Below, piece by piece: positions 32,864-42,673 of a stretch of DNA of 64,000 bases. Position 1 is the first letter of the stretch; each line of letters opens with the position of its first letter. Below the pieces are notes generated by a model. It saw nothing but the letters and a program-made list of their open reading frames with translations, did not search any database and was not told the origin of the DNA. Where the stretch lies: the NCBI GenBank assembly GCA_016490735.1, contig JAEMWC010000449.1:286001-350000 (forward strand). Direction: 5' to 3'. Position numbers and translations under genes: made by a program. The stretch comes from Pachyseris speciosa. Its lineage: Eukaryota > Cnidaria > Anthozoa > Scleractinia > Pachyseridae.

Positions 32864-33890
32864 TTATTTATTGATCAAATATCTAACCATGAAAACTTGA
32901 TGGTGTAATTGAATCATATTATCAGACATTTCAAATGCTTTATACAAACAAAATAAAGTAATGCAACCGTTTAATCCGGCAATCCCTGAGGGATTCAAAT
33001 CTCCAAATGTCATTTGTGTACTTCCAACAGCTGTTCTTGACGTGAAATTACACAATTTCTTTCCATTACACCAAATACTAGATCCATTTGTTTTTGAAGG
33101 TTCATTCCAGTGAATTGAGAGACAACACCATTTATTTAATTCACCCGCATTCGCATTAACTTTATAATCAGCGTGTTTGGTCTAACCATGAAAATCGCCT
33201 CCAATTGTAATAAAATTATTAATTGTTCCAGAAACAGCTAAAATACCAGTGGAAGAAAAAGCAATAAATTTATCGTATCCACCATTATCGTGACCGAAAA
33301 TACCATTTCTCCATATGCCTGAAAAACCATGATTGTTCAATTTGTATACGACAAAAATATTCACAATATCTTTTTCCCCAGATTTTGGATTTAAATCAAT
33401 ACTTGATATCATCCTTTTAGAACCATTAAATTCAAGATAAATATCGTTTGTTAATTTTATTAGCTTTAGTACAAACAGTTGGTTGTAATGAAGTATTGGT
33501 TTGTCTACAGTTATTTTCGCTTAAAGTTTGATCATGCAATAAGGATACTTTTCTCGTTGACGAATCCATTATCAAATGATGAGCATATAATATGTTTAAT
33601 GTGTAAATACATTCGGCATATAATTCTAGATATTGACTGATGTAAAAATCACTAAAATTGGTTTGGATTAATGTCTGGGTTTTATTTGTTATTTCAGAAT
33701 CAACATATAATTTATTCGTACTATCTTTATCATTTATTGCTGTTGCTACATTTGTCAAACGTTTTCCCTCAATATCGAAATGACCGTTTTGCAATAAAAA
33801 TCCAACACCATCAGTTCCTTTTGGACCTTTATTATTTATTTTCACATGACCGATATGATCACGTTCTGTTGTGTGATTGAATATTCCCAT
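32864..33890 (-). pseudogene. Second fibre gene: tail-fibre N-terminus plus ConA/LamG-like domain
   Basis: Starts MGIFNHTTERDHIGHVK, the same opening as the large fibre gene at 38902, followed by KGPKGTDGVG and one NKxLxNVA...D...NKLYVD repeat. A helical stretch follows, then a long beta-rich domain in which DIVNIFVVYKLNN, GYDKFIAFSST and, further on, LNGCITLFCLYKAFEMSDN followed by a His-His-x-V tail match a laminin-G/concanavalin-A-like lectin fold. Two lesions break it: a one-base frame change at about 33440 and an in-frame TAG at 33182. A receptor- or glycan-binding role is inferred. A TCTAAA...ATATG signal lies just upstream. Confidence 0.7.
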
Positions 33891-33910
33891 ATAATATTGA
33901 TTTAGATTAA
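33888..33910 (-). promoter_or_regulatory. TCTAA...ATATG upstream signal (second fibre gene)
   Basis: Minus-strand TAATCTAAATCAATATTATA runs from the stop codon of the large fibre gene into the ATG of this gene. It is one of about a dozen similar sites in the element. Confidence 0.5.
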
Positions 33911-34285
33911 TTCATGATTACTTCAAGTGTAAATTTTGTATCAAATGCTTTATCACTGGGATGTGAATAGTCAATTATAAAATAGCCTCTCGATAATGAT
34001 TTATTGACTGTAACTGTTCTGATGTTTCTACTCAAAGAAGGAATTCTATATTCGAAAATAGTTGCTGGGAATGGCAATAATCCAGCGCCTTCAGATTTTT
34101 TCTTGAAGTAGAACATTCCAGGTTTTGTTCCTTGTATAATATGCATTCTCTTAATATAAAAGTTATCATTGTGAATGACTAAATATTTAGCGCCATTAAT
34201 TAGCACGGGTTTTAAAATATTCTTATTATGTCCCTGATCAGCTTCAACGAAGCAGTTTAAATATTGTATTTGACCTTTAATTATA
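33907..34285 (-). pseudogene. Large fibre, C-terminal head, cut off by R1
   Basis: About 125 codons of beta-rich sequence (KPVLINGAKYLVIHNDNFYI, FEYRIPSLSRNIRTVTVNK, YFIIDYSHPSDKAFDTKFTL) ending at TAA. It is in the same frame as the 36242-38902 part once the R1 repeat and one TATA duplication are discounted, so it is the distal head of that protein. The few codons before IKGQIQY in the present frame are R1 sequence. Confidence 0.65.
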
Positions 34286-34312
34286 GCGGAGCTCCGGCGG
34301 AGCACCATACTT

Positions 34313-34344
<32 letters not shown>

Positions 34345-34394
34345 AAAATGGCTAGCGGTATTGCTCGTGGGCGCGTACGCACGACGACGGAGTC

Positions 34395-34425
<31 letters not shown>

Positions 34426-36241
34426 CATAATAATCCAACATGGCGGCCATACTCCAGCTGATCACCTAGTTTACAGCGTAGATCTTTGATATAGGGCATC
34501 CGTGTCATGGCTAATTGACACCTGTCAAAACAAGGTTTCCGCTGACCAGTATCACGTGACCATATCGCGGGCTCAAGTTAGAGCTCATCGAGGTCCGCTG
34601 TTTTTTTGAAGTTGACCGCTGGCCAGGTAATGGTTTTCAATTGGATCGCAGGCTCAAGTCAAGTTAATTTAACCAAAACGAGACACCCAAGCCACAACGA
34701 GGCTTAATATTTCGCGCGCTTTCTGCGGCTCGAGATTTCACATTCAGTTGGTGTCTTCATTTTGAGCAAATCAACATCATCTTCGAAGTTCAGTTTCTGT
34801 CTCTTAATTCGCATAACTGAAGGGCATAAAAATCAAGAACAACTTAAAAGATACTCCGGAAGGTGAATTTTCAACTGGAAGATGGAAGAGCAAAAGGTTG
34901 TTCGCAGGAAATTCTTCAATTTTTGGATCCACTTCTATGGCGCCCGGATTGTGTGGTTGAAAAACAAAATGATTTAACGCTTCAGGGCTTGTTCACTTTA
35001 CCGCGAGATCTTGCAGCTCACCAAGAAAGTTCTTAACAACTCACCGGCATTAATGGCAGGAACGAGTAGCTCACACTTGGTGGAAGAAGTTCTTTCTTTG
35101 AACAAACCGTTTGCTATTTTTGTAGATGCGTGTTTTTACTATAGTGGATCGATGCGTATTTTCAAGTGGTAGAAAGCTCGACAGCACAGGTAACTTAAAT
35201 AAATTGAAGCTTAGCATTTGGTTTAATCGTTGTTAATTTTGTTCAGGAAGGAAACTTGTATTTCTGTCTCGACTGGATATAAATAACAGTCTACTCGTTT
35301 TGGACACAAAGAGTAGCTAGTCGAATTGTTTGTTTGTTGTTTAACAAGCGAACGAGTGTTTTCCTCCGCTTGGCTGACTGCACATGTTTTTCGGCGTCTG
35401 TGTTTCTGCAGTGTTAAGAACTGAAAGAAACGTTTGCCCTTATGTTATTAACACGTAATCGCAATGAATCCTCGTAAAATTAAGGATTAGTATCACTTAT
35501 GTTTTGCTCGATGAGGGCAATTTCAGCAACTTTCTGAAAACTGGCACAAGTGATATTTACTCGGCCCCATGCGATTACCTATCCAAACTATCAGGATTGT
35601 TTTCGTTTTTCTCTTTTCTACGACATTTAAGCTATGTCTAAACTTGACGTACTATGAAATATGTTTGTTAAGTCCCGGCTAAAGGATCAAACATTTTCTT
35701 CCATTATAGTGTTTGTCAAGCATAACGTTTGGTGGCTAAACGCAAAACAATGTTTGACCAAACACGAGACCAAGTGAGTCCAAAAAAAATGATTTTTGCA
35801 TATTATTGCTGAAATTTTCGACGTTACGTGGCTCATTTGGTTGCTTTTTACCGTTTGTGCACGATTTGTTTGTTGAGGTGGCTAAACGATCAAACATTTG
35901 TTCGTAGTGCGAAATTTTGGATGAACATGTTTGATTTCGATCAAACATGGAAAGCCATTTAATGCACTATTGTGAGAGGTGGCTAAACCGTCAAACATGC
36001 TCGTCCAGCGATGTTGGATGAAAATATTTGATCATTCTGTGATGCTAAATTTGTTTTTGAACAAACACACGCGTCGACTGTATTGTTTTCTTGTATTGAT
36101 TTGATGTTTTTGAACCGCGGTCAATTCCCGTTGACTGCTCTAAACATAAAATATTGGCGCAAGGAAAGCCGTGCGGTGTTCTTCAATACCAGTAAAAAAA
36201 TAATAATCGTGGAGCTCCGCTTTTAGGCTTGGCTAAATCTA
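34286..36241 (+). mobile_element. R1 repeat copy c inserted in the fibre gene
   Basis: 1956 bp with GCGGAGCTCCGG at the left and GGAGCTCCGC plus TTGGCTAAATCTA at the right, flanked by TATA at 34282-34285 and 36242-36245. It matches R1 copies a and b. It contains no credible gene. Its end points define R1 better than the other copies because the interrupted fibre frame provides the empty-site reference. Confidence 0.75.
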
Positions 36242-38902
36242 TATATTATAATTATTCATATTTAGATCGCTTCCTAATTTAGCTTGGTAAAGAGAAAAAC
36301 CACCCAAATCGAGTGCGGTCTCCATAATGACGCCTGTAACGCTAGAACGAAACAGATTTAATCCACCGTTGTGAATACGATATCCATTTAAATTTAAATC
36401 ACCACCGAGTTTAGCTTCACTTATAAGAAAGCTATTCATATTGATATTATTTAGCATTGTTAATTCGCCGTTTTGACCGTCAAATAAGTTTGATGATCCG
36501 TTGATCACAGCATTTCCATTTAAATTTAAATCAGTTCGCATTTGCATTTTTTCACTCACAATTTTATAAGCTTCAACAAAGTCGTAAACACTAGATGGAA
36601 CATTTACAGATTCACCGTCGATACCATATACGACACAAGGAACGTTGTATTTATTGGGATATGTTGGGTTAGCATTAATGTGTATTGTACAATATAAATA
36701 TTCAGGTGGTGAACTTACAGACGGTTTCTCAATCCATAATAAATATCTCGAATGATATTCATTTCTGTTATCAAATTTTCTCTCTACAGTTCTATGAATT
36801 GTAATTCCACCTGTTGCACTGAATGTTACACTACTGAAATTCATTCCGTCATAATCAGGAAATAGCCATTCTAAGATGAAGTTATATTTTCCATTTTTTA
36901 TTGTATACATATTAAACCCAATTCTTGCTCTAAAAATATGATTAGCTTCTTTATTCAAGTCTACATCAATAACCTTTTTTGAAATTATATGTGGTGAACG
37001 AGATAAATTAGTGTAACCTTTAACTTTAAGACCATATTCAGTACTTACTTCATCAACGTCATTCATCAAATATTTAAAAGAATTCTTTGGATGAGAAGCA
37101 GATGAAATGTGACTTTCATCAACATATCTTTTTGTTGCCCCACTGCCTGCCGCCACAGGGTCTTTCAAGTTCACGAGTGTGTTGTTGTTCATATCAATGT
37201 CGCCCGTCATTTGCCCGCCAGAACGTTTGAGAAAAGGGTATTGTTCTAGATAAATCTTATTTACAACATCTTTGTCAGCGGCCGGCGCCCCAACATTTTC
37301 GATTTTATGGTTAGCCATTGACAAATTGCCATACATCACAGTTGAGCCGTCTCGTCGAAGAAAATAGTCGTCCGTGTACCTTTTTGTAACTGCATCATCT
37401 AAATTTACGGGAGGAGCAAGATCGATAACGGCATTGTTATTCATGTTAAGATCTTTTTGAGCAATCGCATCGAGTTTGGTTTGCAATTTCTGGTCAACAT
37501 ATTTTTTGTTAACAGCGTTTTCAGCAGGCGTATTATTATCAACGTCTTTGAAATCCTCAATTGCGTATCCTGCCATATTTAGATTTCCTTCTGCTGGATC
37601 AGTTCCGTCCCTTTTTAAACAACTTGCAATTCGTGAGTCAACATAACTTTTACTTGTGGCGTCGAGGATATCTACCGGGTATTTCATGTTTCGAACAATA
37701 TTTCGCCTCATGTCCAAATCTCCCGTCATTGGAACAGTTCCGTCTTTTTTTACGAAAGCTAAATGCTGACCTCCTGATACATTGTGGTCCACATACTCCT
37801 TTGTTGCGACGTCTTGATTTGTTGTTGGTAATGATACATTTGTTATTTTATTATTGCCTAAATTAAGAGAACCAGTCATTGCAATACTTCCATCGAGTTT
37901 CAAAAAATTATTGTTCACATAGTTTCTATTCACGGCTGAATAACCAAATCTTGGATTATTTGATATACCGAACAGTTCATTATTATTCATGCTGACGGGT
38001 GCATAACTTACACCACCTGTATTTTTGTTAAGGAAATCAGCCGTTTTGTTGTCAACATACCGCTTTGACGCACCATCATTATTATTGCTCGGCATAGCCA
38101 AATTCAATATTCTATTCGTTGAAAGATCAATATTATTTGAAAACGGAACTGTTCCATTTGACAAAACTTTGTATGCTGGGTCATGTATCATATGTGATAG
38201 AACATTTTGAAATCTGTAAACTCCATAAACAATATAATTAATAATATGATGGTTAGTATTTAACAACACATTTGATGAAATTACTATTAGATTAATATTT
38301 GTTGTTCCTGAGTTTGTTGTTTCAATGAAGATTATTTTTTTCAGATAAGAATCGATTGATGGCGTTGAATAAACAATTTTTTGTATTGGATTTTCTCTTA
38401 AATGTATATTTTGGGTTTTCATTTCTAATTCTATAGTTGCATCATTAATGTCATTAGTATAAAACTCAACTACAAATGTATATTTTGAAACCCTTAACGA
38501 AGACAAATTAAATTTTAAAACAGACGTGATTAGTCTATTTGGAATTGTAAATGCTAATGCCTTTTCATTTATGTGATAGGGGCTTCTATTGAAGTCATCT
38601 ATCCTTAGATTAGTTACATTTTTTACAATGGTTGTTTTTGAAATATCCTTCAGAAGGAATTCAAATGGGTTTTCCATTTTATGGTTTGTTGTTGAAATTA
38701 GACTTTCATCAACGTATAATTTATTCGCACTGTCTTTATTATCTATTGGTGTTGCTACATTCTTCAAACGTTTATTATCCATATCATAGTCCCCTGAAGG
38801 AGTCAATTTGAACCCAACCCCATCGACCCCTCTTCGACCTCTAGTTCCAGTTTTCACATGTCCCACATGATCCTGATTTGGTAAAAAGTTGAATATACCC
38901 AT
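36242..38902 (-). pseudogene. Large tail-fibre-like protein, N-terminal 887 codons
   Basis: Opens MGIFNFLPNQDHVGHVKTG with a short collagen-like GRRGVDGVG. It then carries about nine repeats of the form LxMxxNxIxNxxxPxxxxDAxxKxYVD (for example LNLGNNKITNV and ATKEYVDH), the pattern of phage and giant-virus tail fibres, plus half-repeats at the end. Two beta-rich modules interrupt the repeats, at about residues 75-235 (FEFLLKDI, NRSPYHI) and 605-775 (FKYLMNDVDE, SRSPHI); they are alike and look like an internal duplication. The frame is open over 2.66 kb but runs into the R1 insertion at 36241; its C-terminal head is at 33907-34285. Trimeric attachment fibre is the likely role (inference). Confidence 0.75.
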
Positions 38903-38915
38903 ATACTATTAGATT
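38903..38915 (-). promoter_or_regulatory. TCTAATAGTATATG signal (large fibre gene)
   Basis: The minus strand reads TCTAATAGTATATG, overlapping the ATPase stop and ending at the fibre ATG. It is identical to the signal before 41586. Confidence 0.6.
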
Positions 38916-39301
38916 AGACATTTCCATAAAAGTTTCTCTTTACTGTTTTCATTGGCTTGTCAACATAACAGAAAGAATATGGTTTTTTAGTTGCTTCAAT
39001 ATATTTTTGCTTATCAATTCCGAGTTCTTGGGAGATCAAGTTTCTCTCTCTCTCGATGATGGGAAGTCATATAGGGCAAAATGACTACAATTTAATCTAA
39101 TTGGTTTTGGACATCCGTAAAATGATTGAGTCAGATATATTACCGAGCAGTTTTTATGTCGTCCTTGAATGAAATAATTTATGATTTGATCCTGTTTTTT
39201 ATCCGTTACAAAATCATCAAATACGACCAGTCGTTGTAAATCAGTGTCTTGGATTTGTTCAACAGGTAAAATTTCATCTTGGCTACAAATTAAAACGGGA
39301 C
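38914..39301 (-). pseudogene. Packaging ATPase, C-terminal half
   Basis: Open frame after transposon B. It contains Walker B (LVVFDDFV), then the conserved RHKNCSVIYLTQSF sensor region and FALYDFPSSRERNL, ending GNV at TAA 38914-38916. It belongs with 40451-40715 as one FtsK/HerA-type (A32-like) genome-packaging ATPase typical of Polintons. The TAA is part of the TCTAATAG signal of the downstream fibre gene, 11 bases away. Confidence 0.85.
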
Positions 39302-39446
39302 TAGTCTGAATTTCAGCCGTTTCCTCCCCCTAACCCACGGGGGCGCACGGGGGAGAGAAACGTCTGAATTCTGAGTGTTATAATGTCGTCCGGTGACGTC
39401 ACGTGTAATTTATGCAATTTTGCATGAATTTTAATTTCTCAACAAG

Positions 39447-39900
39447 ATGGCGGCCACGAGTCACGGACTCGTGGTCGATGGTATGCATATGCATGAGGTA
39501 GTCTGTGTTTTGTGTGCCGTAAATCTTGATGATAAAGCTTCCAGGGTGAATGTACGAGGTCGTACCTCTTTTCCAATCGAATTCGAGCTAAGGAAGCTGC
39601 CGTTAAAGCTTGTAATCGACGACTCCACGCGTGTGTGTTTTCCCTGCTTTCGCAAGTTAAAAAAGAAAAAGTCCCTGGAGGAAATTTCGCCACTATAGCG
39701 GAGAAGTTAGTGCGAAAATTTAAAAACGATAGTGAATCGATGGTTTTTGTGCCTTCCTTCGCTAGCACCCCTACGAAAGTGGTGCAACCATTCAGAGAAC
39801 CTACCACTTTTACTTCTTCGACTCCTCGCACGTTCTGGCCACCTCAGCCAACACCTCCACAGAGAGATAAACTTACTGAACCTGGAGTCACGGTAGGTTG
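39447..39900 (+). pseudogene. CxxC zinc-finger (ZAD-like) protein of transposon B
   Basis: Starts MAATSHGLVVDGMHMHEVV; CVLC at about residue 23 and CFPC at about 66 form a two-pair zinc module, followed by RKLKKKK. A frame change at about 39665 leads into a Pro/Thr/Ser-rich linker (VVQPFREPTTFTSSTPRTFW) that ends at a good splice donor (ACG/GTAGGT) near 39893. This looks like the first exon of a transposon protein; the catalytic part is missing. Confidence 0.5.
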
Positions 39901-39996
39901 TTCGTTTGTTTGCTATTTAGTTGTTATTTCTCTTATTTTAACATATTTTTCTGCTTGATGTAATACCCAAAATCTTTCTCATTATTTCAACGTATT

Positions 39997-40323
39997 TTAC
40001 TGCTTGATGTAATATCCAAAATCTGGCTTTTGTTGTGTCAACTCAAACTGGTGGGGTTGATATATTAAACTTTTGCCAAAGCCGGTAGGAAGGTTAACAA
40101 AAACATCCTTTCCAGAAAGAAGATAAAACAACGCCGTCTTCTGTTCATCTTTCAACTTTCTTAAGCCAAACGTCGGTAAAACGCTGTGCAAACTTGCCTC
40201 GAATATCGCATTGAAGTCGTCGCTCGTGTTCGCCGCTATTGTTTTGTTTTTGTCTTTCTCACCCTTCCAGCGTTCAACCAATGATAAAAGGTTATCTAAT
40301 TGAAATCCACAACAACCAATCAA
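39997..40323 (-). pseudogene. RecQ-like helicase fragment of transposon B
   Basis: 108 codons with FGLRKLKDEQKTALFYLLSG and Walker A NLPTGFGKS, then the frame becomes non-homologous. The preceding ~55 residues are a helical leader. It covers only motifs Q and I, so it has no helicase activity. It begins ~125 bases inside the right TIR end, mirroring the RecQ fragment of transposon A. Confidence 0.65.
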
Positions 40324-40450
40324 CTCTACCTACCATATCCACACAAGTACGTGACGTCACCGGACGACATTATAACACTCAGAATTCAGACGTTTCTCTC
40401 CCCGCGCGCCCCCGTGGGTTAGGGGGAGGAAACGGCTGAAATTCAGACTA

Positions 40451-40715
40451 AAACGGGACAGCCAACTTGTTTACTTATTTTATCCATTTCTTGTTGTAAA
40501 TATTGATACTTGTCTTGATCTAAATTTTTTGCGTATAAATGTATTTGATCGTAATACACCAAAGGTTGCATAATTAAGTGTAGAAATAATGTAGTTTTCC
40601 CGGAACCTGAATTTCCTGCTAATAACATCCTAAATGTATCTTTCGGCATATACGGATATAACTGTCTGAAAGACTTATTTGAATCCTGAAAAATGTCATA
40701 ATTTGGTATTTCCAT
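40451..40715 (-). pseudogene. Packaging ATPase, N-terminal half
   Basis: Starts MEIPNYDIFQDSNKSFRQLY and carries Walker A LLAGNSGSGKTTLF at about residue 33. It couples ATP hydrolysis to DNA loading into a capsid in related viruses. It is interrupted after CPV by transposon B, which leaves a 9-bp duplication AAACGGGAC. The gene is divergent from the coiled-coil gene at 40752, with facing TCTAA signals in the 36-base gap. Confidence 0.88.
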
Positions 40716-40751
40716 ATAGTAATAGTTTAGATTAGTCTAACGCAATTGTAT
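40716..40751. promoter_or_regulatory. Divergent TCTAA signals between ATPase and coiled-coil gene
   Basis: Minus strand ATCTAAACTATTACTATATG leads into the ATPase; plus strand GTCTAACGCAATTGTATATG leads into the 40752 gene. The two sites sit only a few bases apart. Confidence 0.55.
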
Positions 40752-41579
40752 ATGGATATTGAACGAATGAAAAAGCTTCTTCAAAGTGGAATTGAAGCTG
40801 GAAATAAAACAAGACAGGTTCGTGAGGTTATTAAGGCATATGAAAACGCAAAACAGGATGCATATGATACAACATCACAATTATTAAAACCTTCTATTGA
40901 TGTTCAGAAAAGTATTGATGATAAACAGGATAAAGTTATTGAACAGTTGAAACAAAATCAACTGGCCTTAACACAAGGACTCGATGATGTTATGGAATCT
41001 AATCGCAGAGTAATTACAATAGATTCAGAACTTCCTAAGGCAATTGAAGCACCAAAAGATGAGGATAGGAAAACCACCACATTAATGGTCTAAAACAATT
41101 TCAATAGAGATGACAGAATTATATTAAAAAATTACAAGCTTTTGAAACCAAACGATTTAACTCAAGTCAGTCCACAAAAACTTGAAGAAGAAAGGATAAA
41201 AGCTGGAGAAATTAATAAAAAGATTGGAATTAAAAAAAGACATGCAAAAACCCCGATAGATAAACAATCTTATAATCGAGAGATAGATACTTTGAAAAAA
41301 CATAGAGAAACGATTACAGATGTACTAAATTCTTTAAAATACAAATCAGGGCAGGGTGTTGGTATTAGAAAGAGAAAACAAATTGGAGCCGGTGTTGTTT
41401 ATTATAATGATGTGGTAAACTTGCTTTCACGACTCCAATTACTCGTTGGGTCTATTTTTGCTGGTAATAATAGTACAAGTGTTAGAGATGAGTTTGTGAA
41501 GATATTGCACATATTAAAAAGATTGGGTGTTGTTGGAAACGAAGAGCTTAATAAAGTAATGATGAAATATCTACTCTAA
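40752..41579 (+). pseudogene. Coiled-coil Maverick protein with internal stop
   Basis: ATG 40752 is chosen because it follows the TCTAA...TATATG signal. The first 113 codons are helical and Lys/Glu/Gln-rich (MKKLLQSGIEAGNKTRQVRE, QLKQNQLALTQGLDDVMES), then TAA at 41091-41093. The same frame stays open for 162 further codons with LKPNDLTQVSPQKLEEER, a GRKRK-like basic Gly-rich stretch (GQGVGIRKRKQIGAG) and LLSRLQLLVGSIFAGNNS. One protein of ~275 codons with a premature stop is the simplest reading. Its place beside the capsid genes suggests a structural or core protein; function unknown. Confidence 0.6.
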
Positions 41580-41585
41580 TAGTAT
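41575..41585 (+). promoter_or_regulatory. TCTAATAGTATATG signal (penton gene)
   Basis: Overlaps the TAA stop of the coiled-coil gene and ends at ATG 41586. Confidence 0.6.
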
Positions 41586-42365
41586 ATGACGGAAATATCA
41601 TTAAGATTCAACAGTAAAAACAGAGACAAAATTGGTGTTAGTCTCAGTCATGATTTTACAAAAAGATTTAATACTCCTCTGAAATTATCAAATGAAATGA
41701 AGTATGAAATGGCTGTAATAACTATCAATATGACATACAGTTGGTATAATATCAGACAATCTTTTGGAAACAATCAAATAAAATATAGTCACGACAAAGG
41801 TGCAAACTGGGAAATAATAACTTTTGTTGATGGCATGTATTCTTATGATGATATCAATAGTTACATCCACGAGTATATGAAGAAAAATAATCATTTGGTT
41901 GTTGATGACCCGGATGATGCTAAAAAGAAATACGGTGTCAATATATTTTTCGTTTTATCAACATATCGTATTTTGATTGAACTTGATGAAAATTATCGTG
42001 TGGATTTGAGAAATCTTGATTTTAGAAAATTAATTGGTTTTGAGTCAAAAATAGTTTCAGCCACAGAATATGGAACAAATCTCCCTGATATTACGAGAGG
42101 TGTAGATGAAATTTATATCAATTGTGATAAAGTAATTGATAGTATCGTTGATGGTAATAGTACAAGTACAATCGCTATTCCAGTAACTGATCTTGTCAGA
42201 TCTTTACCTTTCACTTATAAACCTCTTTTCCTTTCATACAATCCAGTTTCAACCCACACGATCAGCTCAATGCGCTTTTATGTCACTGATTCTTCTGGTG
42301 CTCCAGTTCATTTGAACGGCATTGATTGGTATATTGAAATATTCCTGAGAGGGACAGAATTATAA
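41586..42365 (+). CDS. Minor capsid (penton-like, single jelly roll) protein
   Basis: 259 residues, unbroken. Beta-rich throughout, with SLRFNSKNRDKIGVSLSHDF at the start, YSWYNIRQSFGNNQIKYSHD, FVDGMYSYDDINSYIHEYM and LGxEx-like end YIEIFLRGTEL. Length, the YSYDDIN block and position directly before the major capsid gene fit the Polinton penton homologue that fills the fivefold vertices. It is one of the few genes in the element with no visible damage. Confidence 0.75.
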   Translation: MTEISLRFNSKNRDKIGVSLSHDFTKRFNTPLKLSNEMKYEMAVITINMTYSWYNIRQSFGNNQIKYSHDKGANWEIITFVDGMYSYDDINSYIHEYMKKNNHLVVDDPDDAKKKYGVNIFFVLSTYRILIELDENYRVDLRNLDFRKLIGFESKIVSATEYGTNLPDITRGVDEIYINCDKVIDSIVDGNSTSTIAIPVTDLVRSLPFTYKPLFLSYNPVSTHTISSMRFYVTDSSGAPVHLNGIDWYIEIFLRGTEL

Positions 42366-42378
42366 AACCTAATGATAT

Positions 42379-42651
42379 ATGAAACGATTTGAGTATAAGA
42401 AATATGAACAACGCGGTGAAGGTGTCCTGACTGACATAATTAAAACAGTTGGGAAAAAAGCAGCTGAAAAAACAGCTACAACAATTGGTGATTATGCTGG
42501 CAAAAAAGCTGGTGATAAAATAATTGAACTTTTAAGCAAGAGAAAGACAAAACCTTAAACTGAAAAGACAAAATCCAAACCACTGACGCAAAATGAAGTG
42601 AATGAAAGACGCAGTCAACTTATCTCAGGAGGAAAACTAAGAAAGAAATAA
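42379..42651 (+). pseudogene. Small basic protein with internal TAA
   Basis: Starts MKRFEYKKYEQRGEGVLTDI; Ala/Lys/Thr-rich amphipathic middle (KTVGKKAAEKTATTIGDYAG). TAA at 42556-42558 interrupts after 59 codons, and the same frame runs on with EKTKSKPLTQNEVNERR to a second TAA at 42649. Basic Ala/Lys-rich peptides in this position may be virion DNA-condensing proteins, which is only a suggestion. Confidence 0.5.
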
Positions 42652-42654
42652 CTT

Positions 42655-42673
42655 TTATCTAACCCATTAATAT
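42655..42673 (+). promoter_or_regulatory. TATCTAACC...TATATG signal (major capsid gene)
   Basis: TATCTAACCCATTAATATATG ends at the capsid ATG 42674. Confidence 0.6.

Larger units (their letters stand above)
39302..40450 (+). mobile_element. TIR transposon B (RecQ/zinc-finger type) inserted in the ATPase
   Basis: 1149 bp with ~110-bp inverted repeats beginning TAGTCTGAATTTCAGCCGTT, containing a CCCCCTAACCCACGGGGG block and TGACGTCACGTG-type inner sequence. It is flanked by AAACGGGAC at 39293-39301 and 40451-40459. Inside, a CxxC zinc-finger gene starts at the left and a RecQ-like helicase gene starts at the right, reading towards each other; both lack their 3' parts. Same layout as transposon A, with a different TIR sequence that also begins TAG(T/C)CTG. 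Confidence 0.85.

Noticed and set aside
37561..37866. Plus-strand ORF inside the fibre gene
   Set aside because: Antisense shadow of the repetitive fibre frame.
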